Positions 16,531-24,905 of a stretch of DNA of 64,000 nt are shown here, piece after piece (the first letter of the stretch is position 1; each line of letters begins with the position of its first letter). Below the pieces are notes generated by a model that saw only the letters and a program-made list of their open reading frames with translations, was not told the origin of the DNA and ran no database searches. The stretch spans positions 1,079,595 to 1,143,594 of the forward strand of contig JAWPMO010000001.1 of assembly GCA_033344875.1 (NCBI GenBank). The letters run 5' to 3'. The position numbers were made by a program, and so were the translations under genes. This stretch comes from Ilumatobacteraceae bacterium (GTDB lineage: Bacteria > Actinomycetota > Acidimicrobiia > Acidimicrobiales > Ilumatobacteraceae).

Positions 16531-17028
16531 ATGATCACCAACCTGTTGCGACGCAAGAAGGACCTCCACTTCGAACGGTCGTACGCCGCATCCATCGACG
16601 CCGTCTGGCAGGCGTGGACTCGTCCGGAGATGCTCCGCGAGTGGTGGGGCCCGGAGAAGACGACGATCGCGGAGTGCGAGATCGACCTGACCATCGGCGG
16701 CGAGATCCGTGTCGTCACCGAGGCCGGCGAGGCGATGGGCAAGTACCAGGGCACGCGCTGGCCGATGGTCGGCACGTTCTCCACGATCGACGAGCCGAAC
16801 CGCCTGATCTACGACGCCCGTTCGTGGACGGAGGGCGACGAGGACACCACGACGATCCGCCACCGCAACGACGTGACGCTGGTCGAGGCCGGCGGCACGA
16901 CCACGGTGACACTGCACGTCGAGATCACCGAGATCGGCCCGAAGGCCAAGATGGCGGCGTTCGGCATGAAGTGGGGCTACAAGCAGCAGCTCGACCATCT
17001 CGAGGGCTTCCTGCGCTCGACGAGCTGA
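16531..17028 (+). CDS. SRPBCC (AHSA1-type) ligand-binding protein
   Basis: A 165-residue protein. FERSYAASIDAVWQAWTRPEMLREWWGPE is the classic opening of Activator-of-Hsp90-like START-fold proteins, followed by a beta sheet and a C-terminal helix GYKQQLDHLEGFL. Such proteins bind small hydrophobic ligands. They are often paired with an ArsR regulator, as here, where three genes are tightly spaced. The ligand is unknown. Confidence 0.85.
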   Translation: MITNLLRRKKDLHFERSYAASIDAVWQAWTRPEMLREWWGPEKTTIAECEIDLTIGGEIRVVTEAGEAMGKYQGTRWPMVGTFSTIDEPNRLIYDARSWTEGDEDTTTIRHRNDVTLVEAGGTTTVTLHVEITEIGPKAKMAAFGMKWGYKQQLDHLEGFLRSTS

Positions 17029-17041
17029 CCGGCTGCGTCCG

Positions 17042-17078
17042 TCGGCCATGCCGGCTGCCAGACTGCCGGCATGGCCGA
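17042..17078 (+). repeat. 14-bp perfect inverted repeat covering a start codon
   Basis: Arms 17042-17055 and 17065-17078 are perfectly complementary (core CGGCCATGCCGGC), with a 9-base loop. The second arm contains ATG 17071. In RNA the hairpin would hide the start; in DNA it could be an operator. Confidence 0.7.
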
Positions 17079-17439
17079 GAGCTTCATCAACCCGTCCGCC
17101 GACAACATCGCTGCGCTGCGCGAACTCGGCCTCGATGGCCCGGTCGTGATGGTGAACATGCTGCGATTCCGCCCCGACGGCGGCGCCGCGCAGTACGAGC
17201 GCTACGCCGCCGCGGCCACACCGTTCCTCGCGAAGGCCGGCGCCACGCTGCGATACCTGGGCGACGGCATGGCGACCGTGATCGGGGCCGACCACTGGGA
17301 CGAGGTGCTGCTGGTCGAGTACCCCGACATCCAGGCGTTCTTCAACATGACCTCCGACCCGGAGTATCCGTCGGACCTCCGTGCCGAGGGGCTGCTCGAC
17401 TCACGTCTCTACTGCACGCAGCAGCGCCGCTCGTCGTAG
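17071..17439 (+). CDS. DUF1330-like small protein
   Basis: A 122-residue protein. VVMVNMLRFRPDGGAAQYERYAAAATPFLAKAGATLRYLGDG and EVLLVEYPDIQAFFNMTSDPEY match the dimeric alpha-beta barrel DUF1330 family. Its members are soluble and have no firm function. It has a CAGACT hexamer ending 6 bases before the ATG and is separated from the SRPBCC gene by 42 bases. It may therefore have its own promoter. Confidence 0.7.
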   Translation: MAESFINPSADNIAALRELGLDGPVVMVNMLRFRPDGGAAQYERYAAAATPFLAKAGATLRYLGDGMATVIGADHWDEVLLVEYPDIQAFFNMTSDPEYPSDLRAEGLLDSRLYCTQQRRSS

Positions 17440-17534
17440 CGGTCGAGCCCTGTGGGGACCACCAGTTCGGCCGGTCGGATCGGCGAGATTGAACAGTCGG
17501 ACTGCGTCGGCCATCCGGCGGAGCGCATCGATCG

Positions 17535-18446
17535 TCAACGAAGTGACGGTGGGCGCTGCGCGTTCGCAGACGGATCCTCACCGAGATGCTGGGCGAGCAG
17601 CGGCGAATTCGTGAATCGATCGCGGGTCCGGTACCACCCTCCGGCGGCCAACGTGCCCCCGTCGGCGACCATCGATCGTCCAACCACGAAGTCACCCAAC
17701 TCGCTCACCAGGAACAGCACGATGCCGGCGATGTCGCGACCCTCGCCGTATCGCCCCGCCGGCACCCAGATGGGGATGTGCTCGTCGTACTCGTCGCCGA
17801 TGTCGTAGAACCCGACCTGATAGGCACGCGTCTTGTCGACCGCGATGGCGTTCACGTTGATCCCCGATCGGGCGACGTCGATCGCCAGGCTCTTCGTGAA
17901 TCCGTCGATCGCCGCCTTGAACGCTGCGTAGACCGAGAAGTTCGGCGCAGCACGCATGCCTTCGACCGACGAGAAGTTGACGATCCGACCCCAACCCCGC
18001 TCCATCATTCCCGGCAGCACTGCTCGGCACGCCTCGAACACGTGCAGCACGTTGGCGCGGTAGAGCCGATCCCAGTCCGTTGGCGTCGACTCCACGAACC
18101 GTCCGGAGACCCCGCAGTGGTCGCCGAGCGCATTCACCAACACCTCGATCGACCCGAGTTCTGTCATCGCCGTGTCGACCGCCTCGGTGATGGCCCCCTC
18201 GGCGGTCGCGTCACAAACGATCGGCACCGCTCGTCCACCGACCGCTTCGACGGCGTCGACCACCGCTGACAGGCGCGGCTCGTCATTGTCGAGCAGTGCA
18301 ACGGCTACGCCGCGTTCAGCGAGCGCGACCGCCGTGCTACTGGCGATTGCACCGCCACCACCGGTGATCATCGCGGTGCGACCCCGGACGCTGAGGTCGA
18401 TGCCCTGTGCGTCGGAGGGATTGAAGCTGTCGGCCCGGGCGCTCAT
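17535..18446 (-). CDS. Short-chain dehydrogenase/reductase
   Basis: A 303-residue SDR. The NAD(P) motif is ITGGGGAIA near residue 28, an unusual glycine spacing against the normal TGxxxGxG. Then come ALLDNDE, VNALGD (for NNAG), the catalytic Ser in IVNFSSVEG, and YAAFK as YxxxK. The C terminus has VVGRSMVADGG, typical of classical SDRs, plus a 25-residue tail. It is probably a hydroxysteroid- or alicyclic-alcohol-type dehydrogenase. Nearby monooxygenase and SnoaL genes suggest one catabolic or tailoring unit. Codons are less GC3-biased than in neighbouring housekeeping genes. Confidence 0.8.
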   Translation of the reverse strand: MSARADSFNPSDAQGIDLSVRGRTAMITGGGGAIASSTAVALAERGVAVALLDNDEPRLSAVVDAVEAVGGRAVPIVCDATAEGAITEAVDTAMTELGSIEVLVNALGDHCGVSGRFVESTPTDWDRLYRANVLHVFEACRAVLPGMMERGWGRIVNFSSVEGMRAAPNFSVYAAFKAAIDGFTKSLAIDVARSGINVNAIAVDKTRAYQVGFYDIGDEYDEHIPIWVPAGRYGEGRDIAGIVLFLVSELGDFVVGRSMVADGGTLAAGGWYRTRDRFTNSPLLAQHLGEDPSANAQRPPSLR

Positions 18447-18664
18447 CGTCCGACGACCCCGCGGGAGGCGGCGACGACATGCACCAGAACCTCGGTGGGC
18501 TCGGAAACTGTCCTGTTCCGGTCGGTACCTGCCTCGTCGGCCGCCCGGGCCGACTCCACGAACCCGAACCATGAACCGGGCTGCATCACCGCATCATCAG
18601 TCAGCTGGAACGACACGGTTGGCGAGCGCAGCGACCCTACGGTCGCTCCCCCAGGTCTCGGCAT
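18443..18664 (-). CDS. Small uncertain reading frame before the SDR gene
   Basis: A 73-residue frame whose TGA overlaps the SDR ATG (ATGA), the pattern used by real gene pairs in this window. The sequence (PTVSFQLTDDAVMQPGSWFGFVESA and so on) matches no family I know. It could be a small protein, the tail of a decayed gene, or chance. There is no ribosome site at its ATG. Confidence 0.25.
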   Translation of the reverse strand: MPRPGGATVGSLRSPTVSFQLTDDAVMQPGSWFGFVESARAADEAGTDRNRTVSEPTEVLVHVVAASRGVVGR

Positions 18665-18682
18665 GACAGGATCGGCATGTAC

Positions 18683-18703
18683 CGATCATAGAGAACATGA
18701 TCG
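18683..18703. promoter_or_regulatory. Inverted repeat CGATCAT-N7-ATGATCG
   Basis: Perfect 7-bp arms (18683-18689 and 18697-18703) lie about 240 bases upstream of the SDR gene, in the longest gene-poor stretch of the island (18447-18818). The GATCAT/ATGATC half-sites recur before the SnoaL/monooxygenase pair. A TATGAT hexamer on the minus strand overlaps one arm and ends 6 bases before an ATG that opens only a 13-codon frame. Confidence 0.45.
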
Positions 18704-18818
18704 TCGGCGGTACGACCGGACATGAAGCCGTTGCCACCGTCGAGACGCCCGAAACGCGGTGACAGCGTGGTTGACGCGGTGCCGAGGTCGGCGGGCACGA
18801 CGGATCGGTCACCATGGG

Positions 18819-19253
18819 TCAATCGAGCGAGTCCATGCGGATGCGGGTGAGTCTCAGCACCCGGATCCGCCACGTGCCGTCGTCACACCGCTGATACTCC
18901 TCATGGTAGAAGCCGTAGCCCCGCCACCCCCGATCGCCGATCGCTCCGGTCACGTAGTCGGACATCGCCCAGACGCCGGTAGCGGTCCGGTCGCCGGTGA
19001 TCTCGAGGTCGGGAGTGTGGCTGTGATGAACGGTGAGAGCACCAGCGAAACGCTCTGCGACCCGGTGGACGAACTCCTCACGACCCGTGGTCGTCGGGTC
19101 CGTTGCGGGTGGCCCGGTGAGAGAATCCGCATAGTACCTCATGTCCGCCGTCAGGAGATCGCGGAGCCCATCCCACTCCTTGCAGTCCACGAACCGGCCG
19201 TACCGGGCCTTGAGACGATGGAGAGAGTTGAAGTCGTCGAATTCGAGTGTCAT
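18819..19253 (-). CDS. SnoaL-like (NTF2-fold) protein
   Basis: A 144-residue protein. The opening helix FDDFNSLHRLKARYGRFVDCKEWDGLRDLLTADM and the strand pattern GVWAMSDYV and GYGFYHEEYQRCDDGTWRI fit the SnoaL_4 group of cone-shaped NTF2-fold proteins (ring hydroxylating beta-subunit-like or small isomerase/dehydratase). GAGGAG lies 2-3 bases before the ATG. It is divergent from the Baeyer-Villiger monooxygenase gene and probably shares its control region. Confidence 0.75.
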   Translation of the reverse strand: MTLEFDDFNSLHRLKARYGRFVDCKEWDGLRDLLTADMRYYADSLTGPPATDPTTTGREEFVHRVAERFAGALTVHHSHTPDLEITGDRTATGVWAMSDYVTGAIGDRGWRGYGFYHEEYQRCDDGTWRIRVLRLTRIRMDSLD

Positions 19254-19295
19254 GGCTCCTCGTTCGCAGCTCGCTGCGATGCAGCATGTAGAATT

Positions 19296-19320
19296 ATCCG
19301 ATCATTATGATGATCCGATC
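19296..19320. promoter_or_regulatory. AT-rich divergent operator candidate
   Basis: GATCAT-TATG-ATGATC (19300-19315) is an inverted repeat. ATCCGATC is also directly repeated at 19296-19303 and 19313-19320. It sits between the SnoaL and monooxygenase genes and is notably AT-rich for this genome. Confidence 0.5.
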
Positions 19321-19411
19321 TTTCAGACAGTAGAGCAGCGTTCGCCGCCGTTGTCGACCCTGGAAGGCCAAGTGGCACGGTTCGCAACGACACCGGCCGG
19401 AGAACACCACC

Positions 19412-21043
19412 ATGGAATCGCAACCGACTACCGATCATCATCCCGACGGCCACTACGACGTCATCGTGGTGGGTGCGGGATTCGCGGGGTTGTACATGCT
19501 GCACCGATGCCGCCAGGCTGGACTACGCACCGTCGTCATCGAGGCGGGCGGCGGCCCCGGGGGCACGTGGTACTGGAACCGGTATCCGGGAGCGCGATGT
19601 GACGTCGACAGCCTCGACTACTGCTACGGATTCGATCCCGATCTGCTACAGGAGTGGGAGTGGTCCGAGCGGTTCGCGACCCAACCAGAGATCCTGCGAT
19701 ACATCGAGCACGTCGTCGAGCGTTTCGACCTCGGTCGCAACATCGTCTTCGACACGCGCGTCAGTGCACTCGAGTTCGATGAAGCTTCGTCGACGTGGCA
19801 CGTCACGACGAGTCATGGCTCCCGTCCCACCTCGCGTTTCTGTGTCATGGCGACCGGGAGCCTCTCCCACTCGAACACGCCCGACTTCCCGGGGTTTCGA
19901 GCCTTTGCTGGATCCGTCCATCACACCGGACGATGGCCGCAGGATCCAGTCGATTTTTCCGGCAAGCGGGTCGGCGTCATCGGCACCGGGTCATCGGGTA
20001 TTCAAGCAATCCCCGAGATCGCCGAGACAGCGGAACACCTGTACGTCTTCCAACGCACACCGAACTTCACCATTCCGGCGCGCAATGCCCCACTCGACCC
20101 GGACTTCGTCGACGAGCGGAAGCGGAACTACGCCGACTACAAGCGTGCAGCGATGCGAACGCGGGCGGGCTACATTCCACAGATTCCCCCTGCGGGGCCC
20201 TCTGCAGCCGCAGATGACGAGGAGCGGCGCACACGAGAACTCGAACTGCGCTGGCAGCACGGCGGAAACCTGCTCGTCTGGTCGTACGAGGATCTTCTGC
20301 GCAACAGCGAGTCGAACGACCTCGTCGCCGACTTCGTACGATCCAAGATCGCAGAGATCGTCGACTCACCCGAGACAGCCGCACTGCTCACACCGACGGA
20401 TCATCACATCGCGACGAAGCGCATCTGCGTCGATACCGACTACTACGCCACCTTCAACCGACCCGATGTCACGCTGGTCGATCTTCGATCCGACCCGATC
20501 GCGACCTTCACCCAATATGGACTCGTTACCGAGCAGCAGGCCTATCACCTCGACATGATCGTGCTGGCGACCGGCTACGACGCGATGACGGGTGCGCTGA
20601 TGAACATTCCAACGATCGGCCGAAACGGAACCACCATCCAATCAGCATGGGCGGATGGACCAGCGACCTATCTCGGCCTCGGTATTCACGGGTTGCCCAA
20701 CTACTTCGTCGTCGCCGGTCCGGGAAGCCCATCCGTCCGAGCGAACATGGTCGCAGCGATCGAACAACACGTGGACTGGATCACGAGGTGCATCGCGTAC
20801 CTCGATGAGTACGGGTTCAAGACCATCGAGGCAACCGCCGAGGCGCAGGAGAAGTGGGTCGACCACGTCGCAGCGCTCGCCGACGACACCCTCTTTGCCA
20901 CGACACGGTCGTGGTACTCGGGATCGAACATCGAGGGAAAGCCGAATGTGTTCGCTCCCTACCTCGGCGGCCTGGACGTCTATGGGGACGAAATCGACGC
21001 TGCCGCCGGCGCTGGTTACAGCGGCTTCTCCCTCGAGCGCTGA
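19412..21043 (+). CDS. Flavin-dependent Baeyer-Villiger-type monooxygenase
   Basis: A 543-residue enzyme with two Rossmann motifs, VVGAGFAGLYML (FAD, near residue 21) and VIGTGSSGIQAIPEIA (NADPH, near residue 190). The type I BVMO fingerprint FxGxxxHTxxWP is seen intact at residues 165-176 (FAGSVHHTGRWP). GGTWYWNRYPGARCD is the conserved FAD-loop block. It should insert oxygen next to a ketone, on a cyclic or steroid-like substrate. GGAG is 9 bases before the ATG. Codon use is visibly more AT at third positions than the pur genes, suggesting transfer. Confidence 0.88.
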   Translation: MESQPTTDHHPDGHYDVIVVGAGFAGLYMLHRCRQAGLRTVVIEAGGGPGGTWYWNRYPGARCDVDSLDYCYGFDPDLLQEWEWSERFATQPEILRYIEHVVERFDLGRNIVFDTRVSALEFDEASSTWHVTTSHGSRPTSRFCVMATGSLSHSNTPDFPGFRAFAGSVHHTGRWPQDPVDFSGKRVGVIGTGSSGIQAIPEIAETAEHLYVFQRTPNFTIPARNAPLDPDFVDERKRNYADYKRAAMRTRAGYIPQIPPAGPSAAADDEERRTRELELRWQHGGNLLVWSYEDLLRNSESNDLVADFVRSKIAEIVDSPETAALLTPTDHHIATKRICVDTDYYATFNRPDVTLVDLRSDPIATFTQYGLVTEQQAYHLDMIVLATGYDAMTGALMNIPTIGRNGTTIQSAWADGPATYLGLGIHGLPNYFVVAGPGSPSVRANMVAAIEQHVDWITRCIAYLDEYGFKTIEATAEAQEKWVDHVAALADDTLFATTRSWYSGSNIEGKPNVFAPYLGGLDVYGDEIDAAAGAGYSGFSLER

Positions 21044-21204
21044 CACACGCGGCCGGGGTTGCACCGCGGACCACGGGGGCGACCAACACGGCGCGATCCG
21101 CGCTGCCACAGGCGTTGACGACGCCGACACGGTCGTCGGAGGCTACGCCGCTCGTCGGCCGACCGAGACCTCGTCGTCCTCGAACAGGGGACGCCTGACG
21201 GGCC

Positions 21205-22344
21205 TCAGGCCTGCGGGGCGATCAGGGCCTTCTCGCCGGTGGCGACCTTGCTGTAGCGCTTGACCATCTCGGGGTCGACCGCTTCGCGGAGGGTGACCTT
21301 CATGCCGTAGTCGCTGGCGAACGTCGTGGTGATCTCGTCGGCCACGCGCTGCCGCAGACGGTCGGCGCCCTCCTGGCCGAGTTGCACGAGGAACGGGATG
21401 AGCAGCCAGCCGCCGACGCTCCACCTCGCGCCGAAGTCGCGGTTGAGGGTGGTCGGGCGACGATCGAGCCCGCCGTAGATGTAGACCTGCTTGTGCACGT
21501 TCGAGCCGTATCGACTGAACTCGCCACCGGCACTGGCGACCTGCTCCATCGACGACAGGATGATGCCCGCCATCTCGCCGCCGCCGATCGCATCGAATGC
21601 GATGGTCGCGCCGGTTGCGCTCAGTGCCGCGATGAGATCGTCACGGAAGGATTCGCTGCTCGAATCGACGACGTGCTCGGCGCCGGCCGCATGGAGGAGT
21701 TCGACCTGCTCCGGCTTGCGCACGATGTTGACGAGGCCGATGCCGTCGGCGAGGCAGATGCGGTTGAGCATCTGACCGAGGTTGGAGGCCCCGACCGTGT
21801 GCACGAGCGCCGTGTGCCCTTCGGCCCGCATCGTCTCGACCATGCCGAGCGCGGTCAGCGGGTTGACGAAGCAGGCGGCAGCCTGTTCTCCCGTGGTGCC
21901 GTCGTGCATCGGCAGGCAGGTCGCGGCCTCGATGGTCCGGTAGGTCGCATACGTGTTGCGTGACAGGAAACCGACCACCTTGCCCAGGAGCGCCTGGGCC
22001 GCGTCGGAGGAGCCGGCGGCGACGACGGTGCCGCCGCCTTCGTTCCCGACGTACATCGCCTGACCGAGCCGGGCCTGCTGCGCCTGGAAGACGGCGTCGG
22101 GCAAGGGCGCCGAGACGGCCGGGAGCTCGTCGGTGCCGGCGGACTCGGCGGCGCCGAGGTCGGCACCGGCGAAGAGCATCCCGAGGTCGGACGGGTTGAT
22201 CGGCGAGGCCTCGATCCGCACGACGACTTCGTCGGGGCCGGGCTCGGCGATGTCGAACTCGCGCATCGCCAAGGTGACGCGCCCGTCATCGGAGACGGTC
22301 GATCGGAGTTCGTGGCCGGTGGCGGGGAGGGAGGTGTCATTCAT
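21205..22344 (-). CDS. Zinc-independent MDR (quinone-oxidoreductase-like) dehydrogenase
   Basis: A 379-residue medium-chain dehydrogenase/reductase. EPGPDEVVVRIEASPINPSDLGML is the GroES-like domain, NEGGGTVVAAG the joint, and VNPLTALGMVE with VHTVGASNLGQML the cofactor domain, ending in a nucleotide fold. The zinc-binding Cys cluster is absent. ATG 22344 has GGGGAAG 8 bases upstream; longer readings into the opposite repeat gene are spurious. It faces the monooxygenase gene and may belong to the same island, but its codons are as GC-rich as the core genes. Confidence 0.8.
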   Translation of the reverse strand: MNDTSLPATGHELRSTVSDDGRVTLAMREFDIAEPGPDEVVVRIEASPINPSDLGMLFAGADLGAAESAGTDELPAVSAPLPDAVFQAQQARLGQAMYVGNEGGGTVVAAGSSDAAQALLGKVVGFLSRNTYATYRTIEAATCLPMHDGTTGEQAAACFVNPLTALGMVETMRAEGHTALVHTVGASNLGQMLNRICLADGIGLVNIVRKPEQVELLHAAGAEHVVDSSSESFRDDLIAALSATGATIAFDAIGGGEMAGIILSSMEQVASAGGEFSRYGSNVHKQVYIYGGLDRRPTTLNRDFGARWSVGGWLLIPFLVQLGQEGADRLRQRVADEITTTFASDYGMKVTLREAVDPEMVKRYSKVATGEKALIAPQA

Positions 22345-22475
22345 GTGGCCATCTTCCCCGATCGACCGGACGTCCGGGCAACCGAACATCACGTTTCCGA
22401 ACAGCTCGATCAGGAGGCGGCTCCGGGGATCACCTCGCCGTGTGAGGCCCTGTCCTGCGGGTCGGCGACTCGCAC

Positions 22476-22481
22476 TATGGT
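22476..22481 (+). promoter_or_regulatory. -10 hexamer TATGGT
   Basis: Ends 8 bases before ATG 22490 of the repeat protein. A TATGGT also precedes the other secreted repeat-protein gene at about 38270, there with a longer leader. Confidence 0.45.
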
Positions 22482-22489
22482 CTCTGCTC

Positions 22490-24715
22490 ATGAAATTCCG
22501 GATGGTCAGTTTGGTCGTTGGTGCGTTCGTGTTCGCCGGTGGAACGGCCACTTCACCTGTGGCCGAAGCGATCGTCGCTCCGTCGGGTCGGGTGTGTTTC
22601 TCGGTGGCCGGGTCACCGGGCGACGCCGCGATCGTGAACCTGACACCGGTCCAGGCCTCCGGGCCCGGGTTCGGTCTCTTGGTCTCATCCGACATCACGA
22701 ATCCACCCGCCGGATCGAACGTCAACTTCACCGGTCCGGCATCGGTCGACCCGAACGTCGCCGTCGGCGTGATTGGCGACGACGGAGAAGTGTGCTTCGT
22801 CAACTCCGACCTCTCCTCGGTCGATCTCGTCGCCGACCACCTGGGCACGATCGACGGCGACGCGTACACACCCGCCAAGACCGACGGCACACCCGCCCGC
22901 AAAGTCGACACCCGCGACAGTGTCGGAGGCAACCGCATGGCTCCGTCGGGTCGGGTCTGTTTCTCGGTGGCCGGGTCACCGGGCGACGCCGCGATCGTGA
23001 ACCTGACACCGGTCCAGGCCTCCGGGCCCGGGTTCGGCCTCTTGGTCTCATCCGACATCACGAATCCACCCGCCGGATCGAACGTCAACTTCACCGGTCC
23101 GGCATCGGTCGACCCGAACGTCGCCGTCGGCGTGATCGGCGACGACGGAGAAGTGTGCTTCATCAACTCCGACCTCTCCTCGGTCGATCTCGTCGCCGAC
23201 CACCTGGGCACGATCGACGGCGACGCGTACACACCCGCCAAGACCGACGGCACACCCGCCCGCAAAGTCGACACCCGCGACAGTGTCGGAGGCAACCGCA
23301 TGGCTCCGTCGGGTCGGGTCTGTTTCTCGGTGGCCGGGTCACCGGGCGACGCCGCGATCGTGAACCTGACACCGGTCCAGGCCTCCGGGCCCGGGTTCGG
23401 CCTCTTGGTCTCATCCGACATCACGAATCCACCCGCCGGATCGAACGTCAACTTCACCGGTCCGGCATCGGTCGACCCGAACGTCGCCGTCGGCGTGATC
23501 GGCGACGACGGAGAAGTGTGCTTCATCAACTCCGACCTCTCCTCGGTCGATCTCGTCGCCGACCACCTGGGCACGATCGACGGCGACGCGTACACACCCG
23601 CCAAGACCGACGGCACACCCGCCCGCAAAGTCGACACCCGCAACGACCCCGTGCCCGCGGCGTTGTTCGAAGCAGGCAACACGGGTCGCAACCCGGCGGT
23701 CGTCGTAGCCGCCAACGGCAACCCGGTGATCGGCTTCTTCGACTACACCAACGGCATCCAGCTGAAGGTCACGACGTGCAACGATCCCGCCTGCTCGTCG
23801 GCCGGTGTCAGCATCGTTGATGCGATCGACCGCATTCCCGGATCCCTGTCGATGGCCCTCGGGGCCACGGGCAATCCTGTCCTCACGTACGACTACAGCG
23901 GGGGCCCGGTCTTCGCGGGTTCACCGCCGGTCGGGTTCAGGATCGCGGTGTGCAACAACCCGGCCTGCTCGGCGGCGACCATCACCACCCTCGACGAGGT
24001 GTCCGGAGCGGGTTATGGCCCCTCGGTCGCGATCGGAGCCGACGGGAATCCGGTGGTCGGTTACGTCGACGGTGTCAACGACGAGGTCAAGGTTGCCGCC
24101 TGCAGCAATCCGGCCTGTACCGCCAGTTCCATCTCCACGATCGACGACACCGGGTTCATCGGTTCGTCGAGCGCGTCGATTGCGATCGGCGCCGATGACA
24201 ACCCCGTCGTGAGCTATGCGAGGGGGAACCGACTCAAGGTCACCTCGTGCACCAACTCGACGTGCTCGGCATCGACCGGCGCCGTCGTCGACTCCGACCC
24301 GGTGATCGGTGGGGTGCTCTCGACATCGATCGCGGTGGGCACCAACGGCAAGCCCGTCGTGGCGTATGTCGACGCGACCAACGATCGCCTCGTGGTGGCG
24401 GCCTGTGATGACTCGATGTGCACCACGGCCACCGACACGATTCTCGACGACGGGGCATCGCTGTTCGACGCCGACATCGTGATCGGTGCCGGTGGGCTGC
24501 CGGTGATCGGCTACGTCATGGACCTGCAAGCGAGAGTTGCGGCATGCGACGACGTCACGTGTTCCGCCGCAGCACTGACGACCCTCGACGCCGACGGTCG
24601 GATGTTCCACCCGGACATCGCCATCGGGGCCACAGGGAACCCGGTGATGGTGTACCACGAGAATCGGAACGCGGACCTTCGGTTCGTGGGGTGCGCCAGC
24701 TCCACGTGCAAATAG
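22490..24715 (+). CDS. Secreted protein with three 121-residue repeats and a beta-propeller-like C-terminal region
   Basis: A 741-residue protein. Residues 1-~28 form a signal peptide. Then three almost identical 121-residue repeats follow (each opening APSGRVCFSVAGSPGD and ending TPARKVDTR). Within each, GSNVNFTGPASVDPNVAVGVIGDDGEVCFVN echoes the beta domain of the RCC1-type protein at 38.4 kb. From residue ~385 come about six ~50-residue units of the form GNPVVGYVDxxNDxxKVAACxNPxC, which fit blades of a propeller or ladder, each with a Cys pair. A surface or matrix role is likely; no catalytic motif is seen. Confidence 0.75.
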   Translation: MKFRMVSLVVGAFVFAGGTATSPVAEAIVAPSGRVCFSVAGSPGDAAIVNLTPVQASGPGFGLLVSSDITNPPAGSNVNFTGPASVDPNVAVGVIGDDGEVCFVNSDLSSVDLVADHLGTIDGDAYTPAKTDGTPARKVDTRDSVGGNRMAPSGRVCFSVAGSPGDAAIVNLTPVQASGPGFGLLVSSDITNPPAGSNVNFTGPASVDPNVAVGVIGDDGEVCFINSDLSSVDLVADHLGTIDGDAYTPAKTDGTPARKVDTRDSVGGNRMAPSGRVCFSVAGSPGDAAIVNLTPVQASGPGFGLLVSSDITNPPAGSNVNFTGPASVDPNVAVGVIGDDGEVCFINSDLSSVDLVADHLGTIDGDAYTPAKTDGTPARKVDTRNDPVPAALFEAGNTGRNPAVVVAANGNPVIGFFDYTNGIQLKVTTCNDPACSSAGVSIVDAIDRIPGSLSMALGATGNPVLTYDYSGGPVFAGSPPVGFRIAVCNNPACSAATITTLDEVSGAGYGPSVAIGADGNPVVGYVDGVNDEVKVAACSNPACTASSISTIDDTGFIGSSSASIAIGADDNPVVSYARGNRLKVTSCTNSTCSASTGAVVDSDPVIGGVLSTSIAVGTNGKPVVAYVDATNDRLVVAACDDSMCTTATDTILDDGASLFDADIVIGAGGLPVIGYVMDLQARVAACDDVTCSAAALTTLDADGRMFHPDIAIGATGNPVMVYHENRNADLRFVGCASSTCK
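22577..23642 (+). repeat. Three tandem 363-bp repeats
   Basis: Units begin at 22577, 22940 and 23303; the period is exactly 363 bases. The third unit diverges after about 23641. I see only a handful of base differences between units, for example GTGTGT to GTCTGT and GTCAAC to ATCAAC. Confidence 0.95.
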
Positions 24716-24745
24716 GTCAGCGGCGTCGCAGTCGCGATCGGCCCT

Positions 24746-24790
24746 CCGTGTCGCTGTTTCGGGTCATCGAGCCCCCGGAGCGCGACACGG
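24746..24790 (+). terminator. Long hairpin after the repeat-protein gene
   Basis: CCGTGTCGC (24746-24754) pairs with GCGACACGG (24782-24790), and a shorter inner CGGG/CCCG stem is possible. There is no T-run. It sits 30 bases after the stop. Confidence 0.4.
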
Positions 24791-24893
24791 CGCTTCGAGA
24801 CGATCTCCACATCTGGTGACGGCCCGAGCATCCGATTCGGCCGGAACGCCGAAACTTTTCGTTCAGGCGCGCCGCTCACCCGACGCTCGCGTC

Positions 24894-24899
24894 TACGTT
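24894..24899 (+). promoter_or_regulatory. -10 hexamer TACGTT for purN-guaB
   Basis: Ends exactly 6 bases before ATG 24906, the same hexamer and spacing as in the ArsR promoter. Confidence 0.6.
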
Positions 24900-24905
24900 C
24901 GTCAC

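Noticed and set aside
22577-23642. Repeats considered as a CRISPR array or satellite DNA
   Set aside because: The units are 363 bp, contiguous and in frame with a protein, with no spacers.
22345-23721. Extension of the quinone-oxidoreductase frame upstream across the 363-bp repeats
   Set aside because: It repeats the antisense of the secreted protein, and the domain, ribosome site and ATG at 22344 define the real start.
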